A DNA stretch of 64,000 nucleotides from Phenylobacterium montanum (GTDB taxonomy: Bacteria > Pseudomonadota > Alphaproteobacteria > Caulobacterales > Caulobacteraceae), in contig NZ_CP073078.1 of assembly GCF_018135625.1 (NCBI RefSeq), positions 4,124,501 to 4,188,500 on the forward strand, written 5' to 3'. Of this stretch, positions 35,898-45,192 are shown piece by piece. The stretch's first letter is position 1, and each line of letters begins with the position of its first letter. Made by a program: the position numbers and the translations under genes. A model generated the notes under the pieces. The model did not search any database. It saw only the letters and a program-made list of their open reading frames with translations, and was not told the origin of the DNA.

Positions 35898-38800
35898 ATG
35901 CGGCTTCTGGTGTTCGGTGCGGCGTTCGCACTGCTTTCGGGGGCGGCCCATGCCGCCGACAAGCCGGTGATCGGGCCGCCGGCGCCCTGGGTCCAGCCGG
36001 CCTCGTCGAGCAAGGCGCTTGCGGCCGCGGCCGACCAGGCCGCCTTCCACGTGCTTTTGCTGGACCAGCAGGTGCATTTCGGCGACGAGGGCGTCTCGAC
36101 CTATGCCGAGACCCGCACCCGGGTCCAGACCGCCCAAGGGCTCGACGCCCTGGGCACCACGGTCCTGCCCTGGAACCCGGACACCGACACCTTGACCGTG
36201 CACCGTCTGGACATCCTGCGCGGCGGCCAGGTGATCAACGTGCTGGCCAAGCAGAACTTCACCATCGTCCGCCGCGAAAACAATCTCGAGCGGGCCATGC
36301 TGGACGGCGTGCTGACCGCGGTGATCCAGCCCGAAGGCCTGCAGGTCGGCGATGTGGTCGACCTGGCCTACACCCTGACACGCAAGGACCCGGCGGTTCA
36401 GGGGCGTGGCGAGCATCTGATCGGCGCCCTGCCCGACACGCCGATCGATCGGGTCCGGATGCGCGCGGTCTGGAGCCAGGCCAGGCCCGTCCGCTGGCTG
36501 GTCGGCGACGGTTTCGACCAGCCAGCGCCGAAGCCGTCCGGCGGCGCGGTCGAGTTGCTGCTCGACAAGGCCAACCTGCAGCCCCTGCATCCACCGACCG
36601 GCGCTCCTGGACGCTTCGCCTATCCGCGCAGCATGCAACTGAGTCAGTTCAGCTCCTGGGCGGACCTTTCCAGCATCATGCAGCCGCTCTACGCAAAGGC
36701 GGCCAGGCTGGGGCCGGACTCGCCGGTGGCGGGCGAGGCGGCCAAGATCCGCGCCGCTACCACCGACCCCAAGGCGCGAGCGGCCGCGGCCCTGGCCCTG
36801 GTGCAGAACCAGATTCGCTATGTCTTTCTGGGCATGAACGACGGCGGCCTGGTGCCGGCCGGCGCGGACCAGACCTGGAGCCGTCGCTTTGGCGATTGCA
36901 AGGCCAAGACCGCCCTGCTGATCGCTCTCCTGAACCAGTTGGATGTTCCCGCCGAGCCGGTGGTCGTCAGCAGCACGGGCGGCGACGGCATGGACGGCCG
37001 CATCCCCGCGATCGGCTATTTCGACCACGTGCTGGTGCGCGCCACCATAGCCGGGCGCGCCTATTGGCTCGACGGCACCCGCACGGGCGACACTTCTCTC
37101 GACACCCTGAAGACCCCGGCCTTCGGCTGGGGCCTGCCGATCCGCGCGGCCGATGCGGCCCTGATCCGGATGACGCCCGAGCCGCTGGACAAGCCGCAGG
37201 AGGAGCGGTCGCTGAGGCTGGACGCCACGGCCGGGATCGATAAGCCCGCGCCGGCCCACGCCGAAGCCGTCTTCCGCGGCGATGAGGGGCTGCTGATCAA
37301 ACTGAAGCTCGACAACGTCACCGCCACGGACCTGGACCGGGCGTTGAAGCACTACTGGACCGAAAATTACGACTTCATCGAGCCGTCCAAGGTCTCGGCC
37401 CAGTTCGACGCCAGGACGGGCGAGGAGCGGCTGACCCTGGACGGAACAGCGAAGATGAACTGGGAGGACCTGTCCGGAACCTCCGAGCGCCGCTATGAGG
37501 CCGAGAGCACCAGGCTGGGCTGGAAGGCGGACTTCAAGCGCGATCCGGGGCCTCATGCAGACGCCCCGTTCGCCGTGCCCTATCCCGCCTATGCCGAGGC
37601 GCGAGAGACGGTGCTGCTGCCGAACAATGGCGCGGGCTTCACCTTCAGCGGCGAGCAGGTCGACAAGACCGTGGCCGGCCGCGCCTTGCGGCGCACCATC
37701 TCGATCGACAAGGGCGTCTTCACCGTGGTGGCCAGCATGCGGTCCGTAGCCCAGGAATTCCCGGCAAGCGAGGCGCCGGCGGCGACCACAATCCTGACCG
37801 ACATGTCCAAGAAGACGGTCTACCTGAACTCGCCCAGCCTTTTCAGCCAACCGGCCGACAAGGCCAAACCGGCGCCCGAGGCGAAGACCACGGCAGATTT
37901 CATGGACCGCGGCCGGGCCAGAGCCACCAAGGGTCAGATCGCCGACGCCCTGGCTGATTTCGAACGCGCCATCGCCCTCGACCCGCAGAACGCCGCGGCC
38001 TATTCCGCCCGCGGCCTGATCCACCTGCAGCAGCGGCGACTGGACATGGCGCAGCAGGATTTCGACAAGGCCTTCTCGATCGACCCCAACGACTTCAACG
38101 CCACCCGCGGCCGCGCGGTCATCGCCGCCGAACAGCATCGCTACGCCGAGGCCCTGACCGGGCTGGACAAGGTGCTGGCCCTGGCCCCGAGCGACGCCTA
38201 CATCCTCAATGTTCGCGCAGGCGTCTACAGCGCCACTGGCCGGTTCGAGGACGCCCTGACGGACGCCGCCGCAGCCATGCAGGGCGATCCCGACAACCTG
38301 CAGATCGCCGCTTTCCGTATCAATCTCCTGGCCATGATGGGCGACCCGCGAGCCGTGGACGAGGCGGACCAGGCCCTGGCGCGGCATCCGGGAAACACCG
38401 GCCTGCTCTATGAGAAGGCCCACGCCCTGGCGCGCCTCGGCCGGCGCGCCGACGCGCAGAAGGTCTATGACGCGATCATCGCGGCCAAGCCATCGGTCGT
38501 CGCCTATCTGGCGCGGGCCCGAAACCGCGACCCTGCCGACCTGGACGGTCAGGTCGCCGACGCCGACGCGGCCCTGAAACTCGACCCCACCGCCGACGAG
38601 GCCCAGCTCATCCGCGCCGCCGCCCTGCTGCAGAAGGGCGACCGCGCCGGCGGCCAGGCGGCCATGGCCAAGGTGAGGATCGGCCCGCGCGATGTCCGCC
38701 TGAAGCTGGCCAGGGCCACCGCCTACGCTCGGAGCGGCCAGACGGCTCTGGCCAACCAGGACTTCTACGACCTGCGCACCGGCGCCGACAAAAACGCCAC

Positions 38801-39140
38801 CCTGCTGAACGACCTCTGCTGGCGACAGGCGGTCCTGGGGATCAATCTCGATTCGGCCCGCGCCGACTGCGAAAGCGCGCTCAAGCTGTCGCCGGACTAT
38901 GCCGAGGCGGTAGACAGCTACGCCTTCGTGCTGCTGCGCCAGGGCCGCGTCGACGATGCCCTGGCCCAGTACCAGGCCGCGGTGAAGCTGCGCCCCAAGC
39001 TGGCCGCCTCGCTCTATGGCCGGGGCTTGGCCGAACTACGCAAGGGCCTGACCGCCGAAGGCCACGCGGACCTTACGGCCGCCCGCGCCGCCTCGCCGAC
39101 CATCGAAGCGGAATTCGCGAGCTATGGGATGAAGCCGTAG
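35898..39140 (+). CDS. Exported DUF3857/transglutaminase-like/TPR protein
   Basis: A large (1080-residue) exported protein. A signal peptide (LLVFGAAFALLSGAAHA) follows the ATG at 35898, which has GGGAGGGG just upstream. A DUF3857 beta domain spans about 40-250. A transglutaminase-like domain follows with Cys in RRFGDCKAKTALLIALLNQL, His in GYFDHVLVRA and Asp in YWLDGTR, so a papain-like triad is present. From about 660 to the end the protein is a chain of tetratricopeptide repeats (ALADFERAIALDPQNAAAY, AQQDFDKAFSIDPNDFNAT and later units), suggesting a periplasmic peptidase or crosslinking enzyme with a protein-binding arm. The substrate is unknown. It is divergent from the CHASE3 kinase. 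Confidence 0.85.
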   Translation: MRLLVFGAAFALLSGAAHAADKPVIGPPAPWVQPASSSKALAAAADQAAFHVLLLDQQVHFGDEGVSTYAETRTRVQTAQGLDALGTTVLPWNPDTDTLTVHRLDILRGGQVINVLAKQNFTIVRRENNLERAMLDGVLTAVIQPEGLQVGDVVDLAYTLTRKDPAVQGRGEHLIGALPDTPIDRVRMRAVWSQARPVRWLVGDGFDQPAPKPSGGAVELLLDKANLQPLHPPTGAPGRFAYPRSMQLSQFSSWADLSSIMQPLYAKAARLGPDSPVAGEAAKIRAATTDPKARAAAALALVQNQIRYVFLGMNDGGLVPAGADQTWSRRFGDCKAKTALLIALLNQLDVPAEPVVVSSTGGDGMDGRIPAIGYFDHVLVRATIAGRAYWLDGTRTGDTSLDTLKTPAFGWGLPIRAADAALIRMTPEPLDKPQEERSLRLDATAGIDKPAPAHAEAVFRGDEGLLIKLKLDNVTATDLDRALKHYWTENYDFIEPSKVSAQFDARTGEERLTLDGTAKMNWEDLSGTSERRYEAESTRLGWKADFKRDPGPHADAPFAVPYPAYAEARETVLLPNNGAGFTFSGEQVDKTVAGRALRRTISIDKGVFTVVASMRSVAQEFPASEAPAATTILTDMSKKTVYLNSPSLFSQPADKAKPAPEAKTTADFMDRGRARATKGQIADALADFERAIALDPQNAAAYSARGLIHLQQRRLDMAQQDFDKAFSIDPNDFNATRGRAVIAAEQHRYAEALTGLDKVLALAPSDAYILNVRAGVYSATGRFEDALTDAAAAMQGDPDNLQIAAFRINLLAMMGDPRAVDEADQALARHPGNTGLLYEKAHALARLGRRADAQKVYDAIIAAKPSVVAYLARARNRDPADLDGQVADADAALKLDPTADEAQLIRAAALLQKGDRAGGQAAMAKVRIGPRDVRLKLARATAYARSGQTALANQDFYDLRTGADKNATLLNDLCWRQAVLGINLDSARADCESALKLSPDYAEAVDSYAFVLLRQGRVDDALAQYQAAVKLRPKLAASLYGRGLAELRKGLTAEGHADLTAARAASPTIEAEFASYGMKP

Positions 39141-39182
39141 GGGGGGGCAGGAAGGGCCCTTCTTCGCTGAAGCTTCGAAGGG

Positions 39183-39245
39183 CATCCTGCTTCGACTGGG
39201 TATTTTGCGACAGGTCCTGCGAAGCGCGGAGCGCGAAGCAGGATG
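39183..39245. repeat. Palindromic element abutting tRNA-Gln 3' end
   Basis: CATCCTGCTTCG (39183-39194) and CGAAGCAGGATG (39234-39245) are perfect 12-bp inverted arms; an inner imperfect stem (TCCTGC...GCAGGA with GAAGCGC / GCGCGAA) adds structure. The right arm overlaps the last bases of the tRNA-Gln CCA end (39244-39246). Read on the minus strand it lies immediately after the tRNA and could form its terminator or processing structure. No U-run follows. Confidence 0.65.
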
Positions 39246-39317
39246 GCTGGGGGACTAGGACTCGAACCTAGAATAACGGTACCAAAAACCGCTGTGTTAC
39301 CATTACACCATCCCCCA
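39244..39317 (-). tRNA. tRNA-Gln (anticodon TTG)
   Basis: Reverse-strand cloverleaf of 74 bases with encoded CCA. The acceptor stem is TGGGGGA/TCCCCCA with discriminator G; the anticodon stem GCGGT/ACCGT encloses loop TTTTGGT with anticodon TTG; the T-arm is CTAGG-TTCGAGT-CCTAG. The layout matches bacterial tRNA-Gln, including the U1-A72-type weak first pair typical of this tRNA. Confidence 0.95.
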
Positions 39318-39542
39318 GCAGGGCCGCGGTGTGCGGCGCGGTCACCCTGGGGCGCCGCGAGGCGGTGGGAAATATCGCAACCCCTCGGCCAATGCAACAG
39401 CGGCTGACGCACGATCGCAAAAACGGCGAAGCTGAAAGCGCTGTTCCCTGTGGGCGAGGCCCCGAAGCCTTGGATTTCCTGGCCTTTCGCCGCACTGCGA
39501 CACAGTGTCGGACGAAAGGCGCGCCGGCGGGCGCGAGTCGGC

Positions 39543-39571
39543 TTGCGGCCCCGGCGCGGCTGATCTATAAG
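39543..39571 (+). promoter_or_regulatory. Candidate sigma-70 type promoter of tRNA-Pro
   Basis: TTGCGG (39543-39548) and TATAAG (39566-39571) separated by 17 bases, ending 13 bases before the tRNA 5' end. The elements resemble the alphaproteobacterial housekeeping promoter consensus. An inverted repeat GGCGCGGC/GCCGCGCC brackets the -10. Confidence 0.55.
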
Positions 39572-39584
39572 CCGCGCCTCGCGT

Positions 39585-39661
39585 CGGAGTGTAGCTCAGT
39601 CTGGTAGAGCACCGTCTTCGGGAGGCGGGGGTCGCAGGTTCGAATCCTGCTACTCCGACCA
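39585..39661 (+). tRNA. tRNA-Pro (anticodon CGG)
   Basis: Plus-strand cloverleaf of 77 bases with encoded CCA: acceptor CGGAGTG/TACTCCG with a terminal G-T wobble and discriminator A, D-arm GCTC/GAGC, anticodon stem CCGTC/GGCGG with one wobble around loop TTCGGGA (anticodon CGG), and T-arm GCAGG-TTCGAAT-CCTGC. C1-G72 and A73 are identity elements of bacterial tRNA-Pro. Confidence 0.95.
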
Positions 39662-39836
39662 ATTTTCCCGCCCCCAAAAATCGCCGCCCTCGGCAAGAAC
39701 CGGACATGGCCCCGCAAGCTTCCGGACCACGATCTTGCTATTATTTAATCGGTCGCGGCCCTATGCACGCGCCGAGCGGCTGCGTATTGACGGGGCGAGG
39801 CTTCAACCTGCCGAAAACCGCCTGTCCGGGACGAAG

Positions 39837-41606
39837 ATGAGACAATTTCTGCTGACCATGGCCGGGGTCTTCGCCGGGCTGGTGCTGTTCTTCATCGGCG
39901 TGCCGTTCCTGATCCTCAGCCTGATCGCCAGTGCGGCCCATCCCGCTGCGACCCCGGCCAAGACGGTGCTGGCCCTGGACCTGCGCCGGGCGATGACCGA
40001 CCAGGAACCCGACGGCGTGCTGCCCTTCACCAACCGTGGCCTGGCTGTGATGAGCGTGGTCCAGGCGCTGCATCGGGCCGAGGGCGACGGCCGGGTCAAG
40101 GCCCTGTTCGTGCGCCTGCCGGAGGGCGGCATGGAGCCGGGCGAGGCCGATGAGCTGCGCCTGGCGTTCAAGCATTTCCGCGAGTCGGGTAAGCCGATCA
40201 TCGCCCACAGCCAGGGGCTCTATTCCTCCGGCGCCATAGCCTCGACCTACATGCTGGGGGCGGCGGCCGACCAGTTCTGGATGCAACCGGGCGCGCCGTT
40301 CCAGGTCACCGGCATGTCGATGTCGGACGTGTTCTTCAAGCGCTTCTTCGACAAGTACGGCGTCACCGCCGACTTCGAGCAGCGCAAGGAGTTCAAGAAC
40401 GCGGTCAACGGCTATCTCTACGACAACTACACCCCGGCCCACCGCGAGGCCGAGACCGGCTGGATGACTTCGGTCTACGACAGCGCCACCGACGCCGCTG
40501 CGGCCGACCGTAAGAAAGCGCCCGCCCAGCTGCGCGCCGTGCTCGAAGCCGGGCCTTATGACGCGGCCGACGCCAAGACCAAGGGTCTGATCGACCATGT
40601 GGGCCAGGTGCCCGAGGCCGAGGAGGCGGCGATCATCCAGGGCGGCGACGGGGCCAAGGTGGTGTCGGTCGACGACTATATCTCGGCCAACAAGACCGTC
40701 GAAGCGTCCACGGTCGGGCAGCCGGTGGTGGCGGTGGTCAACGCCGAGGGGGCCATTATGACCGGCCCCAACGAGGCCAGCTTCGGGGCCGAGAACGCCA
40801 ATTCCGACGCCATCGCCGGCGCGCTGCAGGCCGCGGCCAAGGACAGCGCGGTCAAGGCCATCGTGTTCCGCGTTTCCTCCCCCGGCGGCTCGGACACCGC
40901 CTCGGAACAGATCCTGGCCGCCGTGCGCGCGGCCAAGGCGCAGAAGCCGGTGGTGGTGTCGATGGGAACCTATGGCGCTTCGGGCGGCTACTGGATCTCG
41001 TCCCAGGCCTCGTCGATCGTGGCTGAGCCCACCACCCTGACCGGCTCGATCGGGGTTTTCGGCGGCAAGTTCGCCCTGGGGCCGGCCCTGGCCCGTTTCG
41101 GCGTCGATCTGCACGACATCAATGTCGGGGGCGAATATGCGGGGGCCGACAGCGCGACCCAGGACTTCACCCCCCAGCAGAAGGCCGCCTTCGCCGCCGA
41201 GATCGACCGGGTCTATGATGGCTTCATCGGCCGGGTCGCCGAGGGCCGTCACCTGAGCCCGGACAAGGTGCGAGAGATCGCCAAGGGCCGCGTCTGGACC
41301 GGGGTAGACGCCAAGAAGTGGGGCCTGGTCGATGAACTGGGCGGTTTCTACCAGGCGGTGGAGCGGGCCAAGGTTCTGGCCCATCTGGAAGGCCAGACCG
41401 TGCGCCTGAAGACGGTCAGCATCCGCCGCTCACCCTTCGACGCCCTGGCCAAGGCCTTCGGGGTGGATTCCACTTCGCTGCAGACCATGGCCACGGCGGC
41501 GCGGCTGTTCTCCGACCCGCGCGCCCAGGGCCTGGTCCACGCCATGGACCAGGAACGCCTGCGCGCCCAAGGCGCTGACGTCCTGGCCGAGACGCCACGG
41601 TTCTGA
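39837..41606 (+). CDS. sppA: Signal peptide peptidase SppA (67K type)
   Basis: Membrane-anchored serine protease that digests cleaved signal peptides. The 589 residues start with one transmembrane anchor (LLTMAGVFAGLVLFFIGVPF, about 5-35) followed by two tandem S49 peptidase domains, as in the E. coli long form. In the N-terminal domain the lysine of the Ser/Lys dyad is expected in FEQRKEFKNAVNGYLYD; in the C-terminal domain the nucleophilic Ser lies in MGTYGASGGYWISS, followed by LTGSIGVFGGKF. The ATG at 39837 is preferred over 39735, which would add 34 unconserved residues. It follows the tRNA-Pro gene and converges on hslO. Confidence 0.92.
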   Translation: MRQFLLTMAGVFAGLVLFFIGVPFLILSLIASAAHPAATPAKTVLALDLRRAMTDQEPDGVLPFTNRGLAVMSVVQALHRAEGDGRVKALFVRLPEGGMEPGEADELRLAFKHFRESGKPIIAHSQGLYSSGAIASTYMLGAAADQFWMQPGAPFQVTGMSMSDVFFKRFFDKYGVTADFEQRKEFKNAVNGYLYDNYTPAHREAETGWMTSVYDSATDAAAADRKKAPAQLRAVLEAGPYDAADAKTKGLIDHVGQVPEAEEAAIIQGGDGAKVVSVDDYISANKTVEASTVGQPVVAVVNAEGAIMTGPNEASFGAENANSDAIAGALQAAAKDSAVKAIVFRVSSPGGSDTASEQILAAVRAAKAQKPVVVSMGTYGASGGYWISSQASSIVAEPTTLTGSIGVFGGKFALGPALARFGVDLHDINVGGEYAGADSATQDFTPQQKAAFAAEIDRVYDGFIGRVAEGRHLSPDKVREIAKGRVWTGVDAKKWGLVDELGGFYQAVERAKVLAHLEGQTVRLKTVSIRRSPFDALAKAFGVDSTSLQTMATAARLFSDPRAQGLVHAMDQERLRAQGADVLAETPRF

Positions 41607-41729
41607 GGGGGCGCTGGCGATACGGGGCGAACCTACGGAGCACGTCTCTCATTAGCGAGAGGAGCGCGCCGCCAGCGCAACCCGGCCCGAGGATGAGCCA
41701 CTAGCGACCCAGGCAAATTCCAAACTGAC

Positions 41730-42647
41730 CTACGGCTCTACGGCGCCGGGCTCGAGTTCGTAGGTCCGCGAGCAATATTCGCAGGTGACGTGAATCTTGC
41801 CGTCGGCTTCGACCATTTCGGCGCGCTCCTCGGGCGTAAAGCTCCCGACCACGCTCTCGATCCGCTCCATGGAACAGCGACAGAAGGCGTGCAGGGCCTT
41901 CGGCTGAAACAGCCGCACCCCCTCCTCGTGGAACAGCCGCCAGAGCAACTGTTCGGGGGCGATGGTGGGGTCGATCAGCTCGTCCTCGCCGACAGTCTCG
42001 AACAGAGCCTGGGCAGTGCGCCAGGCCTCGCGGGTCTCGCCACGGGCTTCGTCGCCGGCGATGTTCTGCATCAGGATGCCGCCGGCCCGCCACTTGGGCT
42101 CAGCGTCCGTGGTCGCCTGGCCGACCGCGAGACGCACGCGGGTCGGGGTCTGCTCCGACTGGGCGAAATAGTGCTCGGCGCAGAGGGCCAGGGTTTCGCC
42201 CTCAATGGGCGTGACGCCCTGGTAGCGCTCCATGTCCGCGCCCTGGTCGATGGTCATGATGAAGACGCCCTGGCCCAAAAGGCTCTTGGCGCCCGGCCGG
42301 GTGAAGCCCTTGCTGGCCTCGGCCACCCGTTCGGCGTCGAAGCGGCAATAGCCGCGCAGGAAGCCCTCGGTGTCGTAGTCGGCCACCACATAAGCCACTG
42401 GCCCGTCGCCCTGAGCCTGCAGGATCAGCCGGCCGTCGAACTTGAGGCTAGCCCCCACCAGGGCGGTCAAGGCGCAGGCTTCGCCCAGCAGGTTGGCCAC
42501 GGGTTCGGGATAGTCGTGCCGGGTCAGGATTTCGTCGACCATCGGACCCAGTCGGGCGATGCGACCGCGCACGGGGCGCTCGCCGATCTGGAAGGCGGCG
42601 ACGAGATCGTCGGTGGGAGGCGGGGCGAGGGGGGTAGGTTCGGTCAC
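41730..42647 (-). CDS. hslO: Redox-regulated chaperone Hsp33
   Basis: Holdase chaperone activated by oxidation, protecting proteins under oxidative or heat stress. The 305 residues have the Hsp33 core (QIGERPVRGRIARLG, EACALTALVGASLKFDGRLI) and the C-terminal zinc switch with four cysteines: CRC (in HAFCRCSMERI) and CEYC. The start is GTG at 42647, with no obvious ribosome site. It follows argF on the same strand, separated by 197 bp that contain a perfect 123-bp palindrome, so it may be transcribed together with the arg genes, as in other alphaproteobacteria, or have its own promoter. Confidence 0.92.
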   Translation of the reverse strand: MTEPTPLAPPPTDDLVAAFQIGERPVRGRIARLGPMVDEILTRHDYPEPVANLLGEACALTALVGASLKFDGRLILQAQGDGPVAYVVADYDTEGFLRGYCRFDAERVAEASKGFTRPGAKSLLGQGVFIMTIDQGADMERYQGVTPIEGETLALCAEHYFAQSEQTPTRVRLAVGQATTDAEPKWRAGGILMQNIAGDEARGETREAWRTAQALFETVGEDELIDPTIAPEQLLWRLFHEEGVRLFQPKALHAFCRCSMERIESVVGSFTPEERAEMVEADGKIHVTCEYCSRTYELEPGAVEP

Positions 42648-42669
42648 TTAGGGCTTGCTGCAAATCTGT

Positions 42670-42792
42670 CCGCTCATCCCGGCGAATGCCGGGACCCAGA
42701 TCCTAAAGCGCCGTCATCGGGAATGACTTGCGGCTCTTTCGCCCAGGGGCGAGCCATATGATCTGGGTCCCGGCATTCGCCGGGATGAGCGG
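42670..42792. repeat. Perfect 32-bp inverted repeat element between argF and hslO
   Basis: Positions 42670-42701 and 42761-42792 are exact reverse complements, each containing CATCCCGGCGAATGCCGGGA followed by CCCAGAT; each arm is itself partly palindromic (CCCGGCGAATGCCGGG). The 59-base centre holds no recognisable gene. Comparable dispersed palindromes are common in related genomes. On either strand it could fold into a very stable hairpin. Confidence 0.85.
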
Positions 42793-42844
42793 GTGTTGTG
42801 GGCGGTGGGCCTCAAAATAGGTGAGCCCGCAGGAAATTGCGAGC

Positions 42845-43777
42845 CTAGCCCCCAAAGCACCAGGCCAGGATGGCCTTCTGGGCGTGGATGCGGTTTTCCG
42901 CCTCGTCCCAGACCACCGACTGCGGGCCGTCCAGCACCTCGTCGGTCACCTCCTCGCCGCGGTGGGCGGGCAGGCAGTGCAGGAACAGGGCGTCGGGCGC
43001 CGCCAGGGCCATCAGGTCGGCGTCGACCTGATAGGGCTCCAGCGCCGCCAGGCGTTCGTCGTGGTCCAGGTCGCCCATGGAAACCCAGGTGTCGGCGATC
43101 ACCGCGTCGGCCCCGGCGACGGCCTCGCGCGGGTCCTCGGTGATCTCGATCCTGGCTCCGCGCTCGATCCCCAGCACGATGTCGTCGCGGTTCGGCGCAT
43201 AGGCGGCGGGCGCGGCGACGCGCAGGGTGAAGCCCAGCTGGCCGGCCACGTGCATGAAGCTGGCGCACATGTTGTTGCCGTCGCCGACCCAGGCCAGGGT
43301 CCGCCCCGCCACGTCGCCACGGTGCTCTTCATAGGTCATGAGGTCGGCGATGATCTGGCAGGGGTGGCTCTTGTCCGACAGGCCGTTGATAACGGGCACG
43401 GCCGAGGCGGCTGCGAAGCGCTCCAGAGTCTCGTGGCTGTTGGCGCGGATCATCACCGCATCGACCATGCGCGAGAGCACCTTGGCGGTGTCCTCCACCG
43501 TCTCGCCGCGGCCGAGCTGCATATCGCTGGCGGTGGCGATGATCGAGCGGCCGCCCAGCTGGCGGATGGCGGCGTCGAACGAGAAGCGGGTGCGGGTCGA
43601 ATTCTTCTCGAAGATCATGGCCAGGGTGCGATCCCGGGCCGGGGCGTCGGCGTCGAAGCGGCCCTTGGGCCAGCCCAGGCGAGCGGTCTTGCGGGCGCGG
43701 GCGTCGGCGATCAGGGCGCGCAGGGTCGCCACGTCCTGCTTCCAGAGGTCGACGAAATGGCGGGGATGAGCGGTCAT
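42845..43777 (-). CDS. argF: Ornithine carbamoyltransferase
   Basis: Arginine-pathway enzyme forming citrulline from ornithine and carbamoyl phosphate. The 310 residues contain the carbamoyl-phosphate motif [11 protein letters not shown], the ornithine-side [11 protein letters not shown], the catalytic [11 protein letters not shown] near the C-terminus and DTWVSMGD. The ATG at 43777 opens [15 protein letters not shown]. It lies 86 bases downstream of argD on the same strand; argD-argF-hslO is a conserved alphaproteobacterial order. Confidence 0.97.
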   Translation of the reverse strand: MTAHPRHFVDLWKQDVATLRALIADARARKTARLGWPKGRFDADAPARDRTLAMIFEKNSTRTRFSFDAAIRQLGGRSIIATASDMQLGRGETVEDTAKVLSRMVDAVMIRANSHETLERFAAASAVPVINGLSDKSHPCQIIADLMTYEEHRGDVAGRTLAWVGDGNNMCASFMHVAGQLGFTLRVAAPAAYAPNRDDIVLGIERGARIEITEDPREAVAGADAVIADTWVSMGDLDHDERLAALEPYQVDADLMALAAPDALFLHCLPAHRGEEVTDEVLDGPQSVVWDEAENRIHAQKAILAWCFGG

Positions 43778-43863
43778 CGGGGAAAATCCGAGAGGCGCCC
43801 CGCTCTGGTCTCAGAACGGGGCCACCGAGGCCAAGGGGATACGCATGAAACGCTTGGGCTGTC

Positions 43864-45078
43864 TTAAGCGGCCGCTTTTCGTCGGGCGGCTTCGCAGGCC
43901 TTCTCGAATTTCTCGATCGCCTCGCGGGCCTCGTCCAGCGACAGCACGAGGGGCGGCAGCAGGCGCACGCAGTTGTCGCCGCCGCCGGCGACCAGGAGGT
44001 GCTGGTCCCGCGCCAGGCCCATGAACTCGCGATTGTTGGTGGCGAGCTTGACCCCGATCAGCAGGCCCTTGCCGCGGATGTCCAGCACCACGTCGGGATA
44101 GCGGTCCTTCAGGCCCGCAAGCTGCTGGGTCAGGTAGCCGGAGACCTCGCGCACATGGGCCAGGGTCTCGGGCTTCGTGATCTCTTCCACTGCGGCGCTG
44201 GCCACGGCCATGGCCAGGGGGTTGCCGCCATAGGTCGAGCCGTGCGAGCCGACGGTCATGCCCTTGGCGGCCTCGGCGGTCGCGAGGCACGCCCCGACCG
44301 GGAAGCCGCCGCCAAGGGCCTTGGCTACGCACATGATGTCGGGGTTGGCCTCGCCGTCGGCCCAGTCGTGGGCGAACAGGCGGCCGGTGCGGCCAAGGCC
44401 GCACTGGACTTCATCATAGATCAGCAGTGCGCCGGATTCGTCGCAGATCTGGCGCAGTTCCTTCAACTGGGCCTCGGTCAGCGAGCGGCAACCGCCTTCG
44501 CCCTGCACCGGCTCGACGATGACGGCGCAGGTGGTGGGCGAGATGGCTGCGCGCACCGCCTCCATGTCGCCGAAGGGCAGGCGGGTGAAGCCGGGCAGCG
44601 GCGGGCCGAAGCCTTCGACATAGGCCGGGTTGCCGGCGGCGAACACCGCGGCGTAGGAACGGCCGTGGAAGGCGCCCTCGAAGCCGATCACGTCGATCCG
44701 CTCCGGCTGTCCATTGGCCCAGTGATACTTGCGAGCGGTCTTCAGCGCGCACTCCACCGCCTCGGTGCCGGAATTGGTGAAGAACACCACGTCGGCGAAG
44801 GTCGCGTCGCACAGCTTGCCCGCCAGGGCCTCCTGCTCGGGGATGCGATAGACGTTGGAGACGTGCCACAGCTTCTGCGCCTGGGCGGTCAGGGCTCCGA
44901 CCAGCTTGGGATGGGCGTGGCCCAGCGCATTGACGGCGATGCCGGCGACGCAGTCCAGATAGGCCTCGCCCTCGGTGGAATACAGGCGGCAGCCTTCGCC
45001 TCGCTCGAAGGCCAGCGGGGCGCGATTGTAGACGCCCATGATATGGTCGGTGCTGGCGGCGGGCTTTGCGTCGGACAT
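43864..45078 (-). CDS. argD: Acetylornithine/succinyldiaminopimelate aminotransferase
   Basis: PLP-dependent class III aminotransferase in arginine (and possibly lysine) synthesis. The 404 residues from the ATG at 45078 (GGAGG 6 bases upstream) carry VYNRAPLAFERGEGCRLYS, FTNSGTEAVECALKTARKYH, the PLP Asp in LLIYDEVQCGLGRTG and the PLP lysine in CVAKALGGGFPVGA. A longer in-frame start at 45099 is less likely. The leader contains a hairpin GGGCTCCC/GGGAGCCC (45100-45120). It is the first gene of the argD-argF-hslO unit. Confidence 0.97.
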   Translation of the reverse strand: MSDAKPAASTDHIMGVYNRAPLAFERGEGCRLYSTEGEAYLDCVAGIAVNALGHAHPKLVGALTAQAQKLWHVSNVYRIPEQEALAGKLCDATFADVVFFTNSGTEAVECALKTARKYHWANGQPERIDVIGFEGAFHGRSYAAVFAAGNPAYVEGFGPPLPGFTRLPFGDMEAVRAAISPTTCAVIVEPVQGEGGCRSLTEAQLKELRQICDESGALLIYDEVQCGLGRTGRLFAHDWADGEANPDIMCVAKALGGGFPVGACLATAEAAKGMTVGSHGSTYGGNPLAMAVASAAVEEITKPETLAHVREVSGYLTQQLAGLKDRYPDVVLDIRGKGLLIGVKLATNNREFMGLARDQHLLVAGGGDNCVRLLPPLVLSLDEAREAIEKFEKACEAARRKAAA

Positions 45079-45192
45079 CGAGGCCTCCCAAAGACGCAAG
45101 GGCTCCCACGCGGGGAGCCCGGAAGGCCGAGGCTTTTCGCCGTAGCGGCGGTTTCTGTCAACCTTGTGGGTGTGACAGAGGCCAGACCGGCC

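Noticed and set aside
35766-38423. An 885-codon minus-strand open frame antisense to the DUF3857/TPR gene
   Set aside because: Antisense frames stay open by chance in GC-rich codon-biased genes. The translation has no domain, and the plus strand is clearly coding.
41611-41678. GCGCTGGCG/CGCCAGCGC repeat between sppA and hslO as a terminator
   Set aside because: The arms are 50 bases apart and no U-run is visible; it may be chance in GC-rich DNA.
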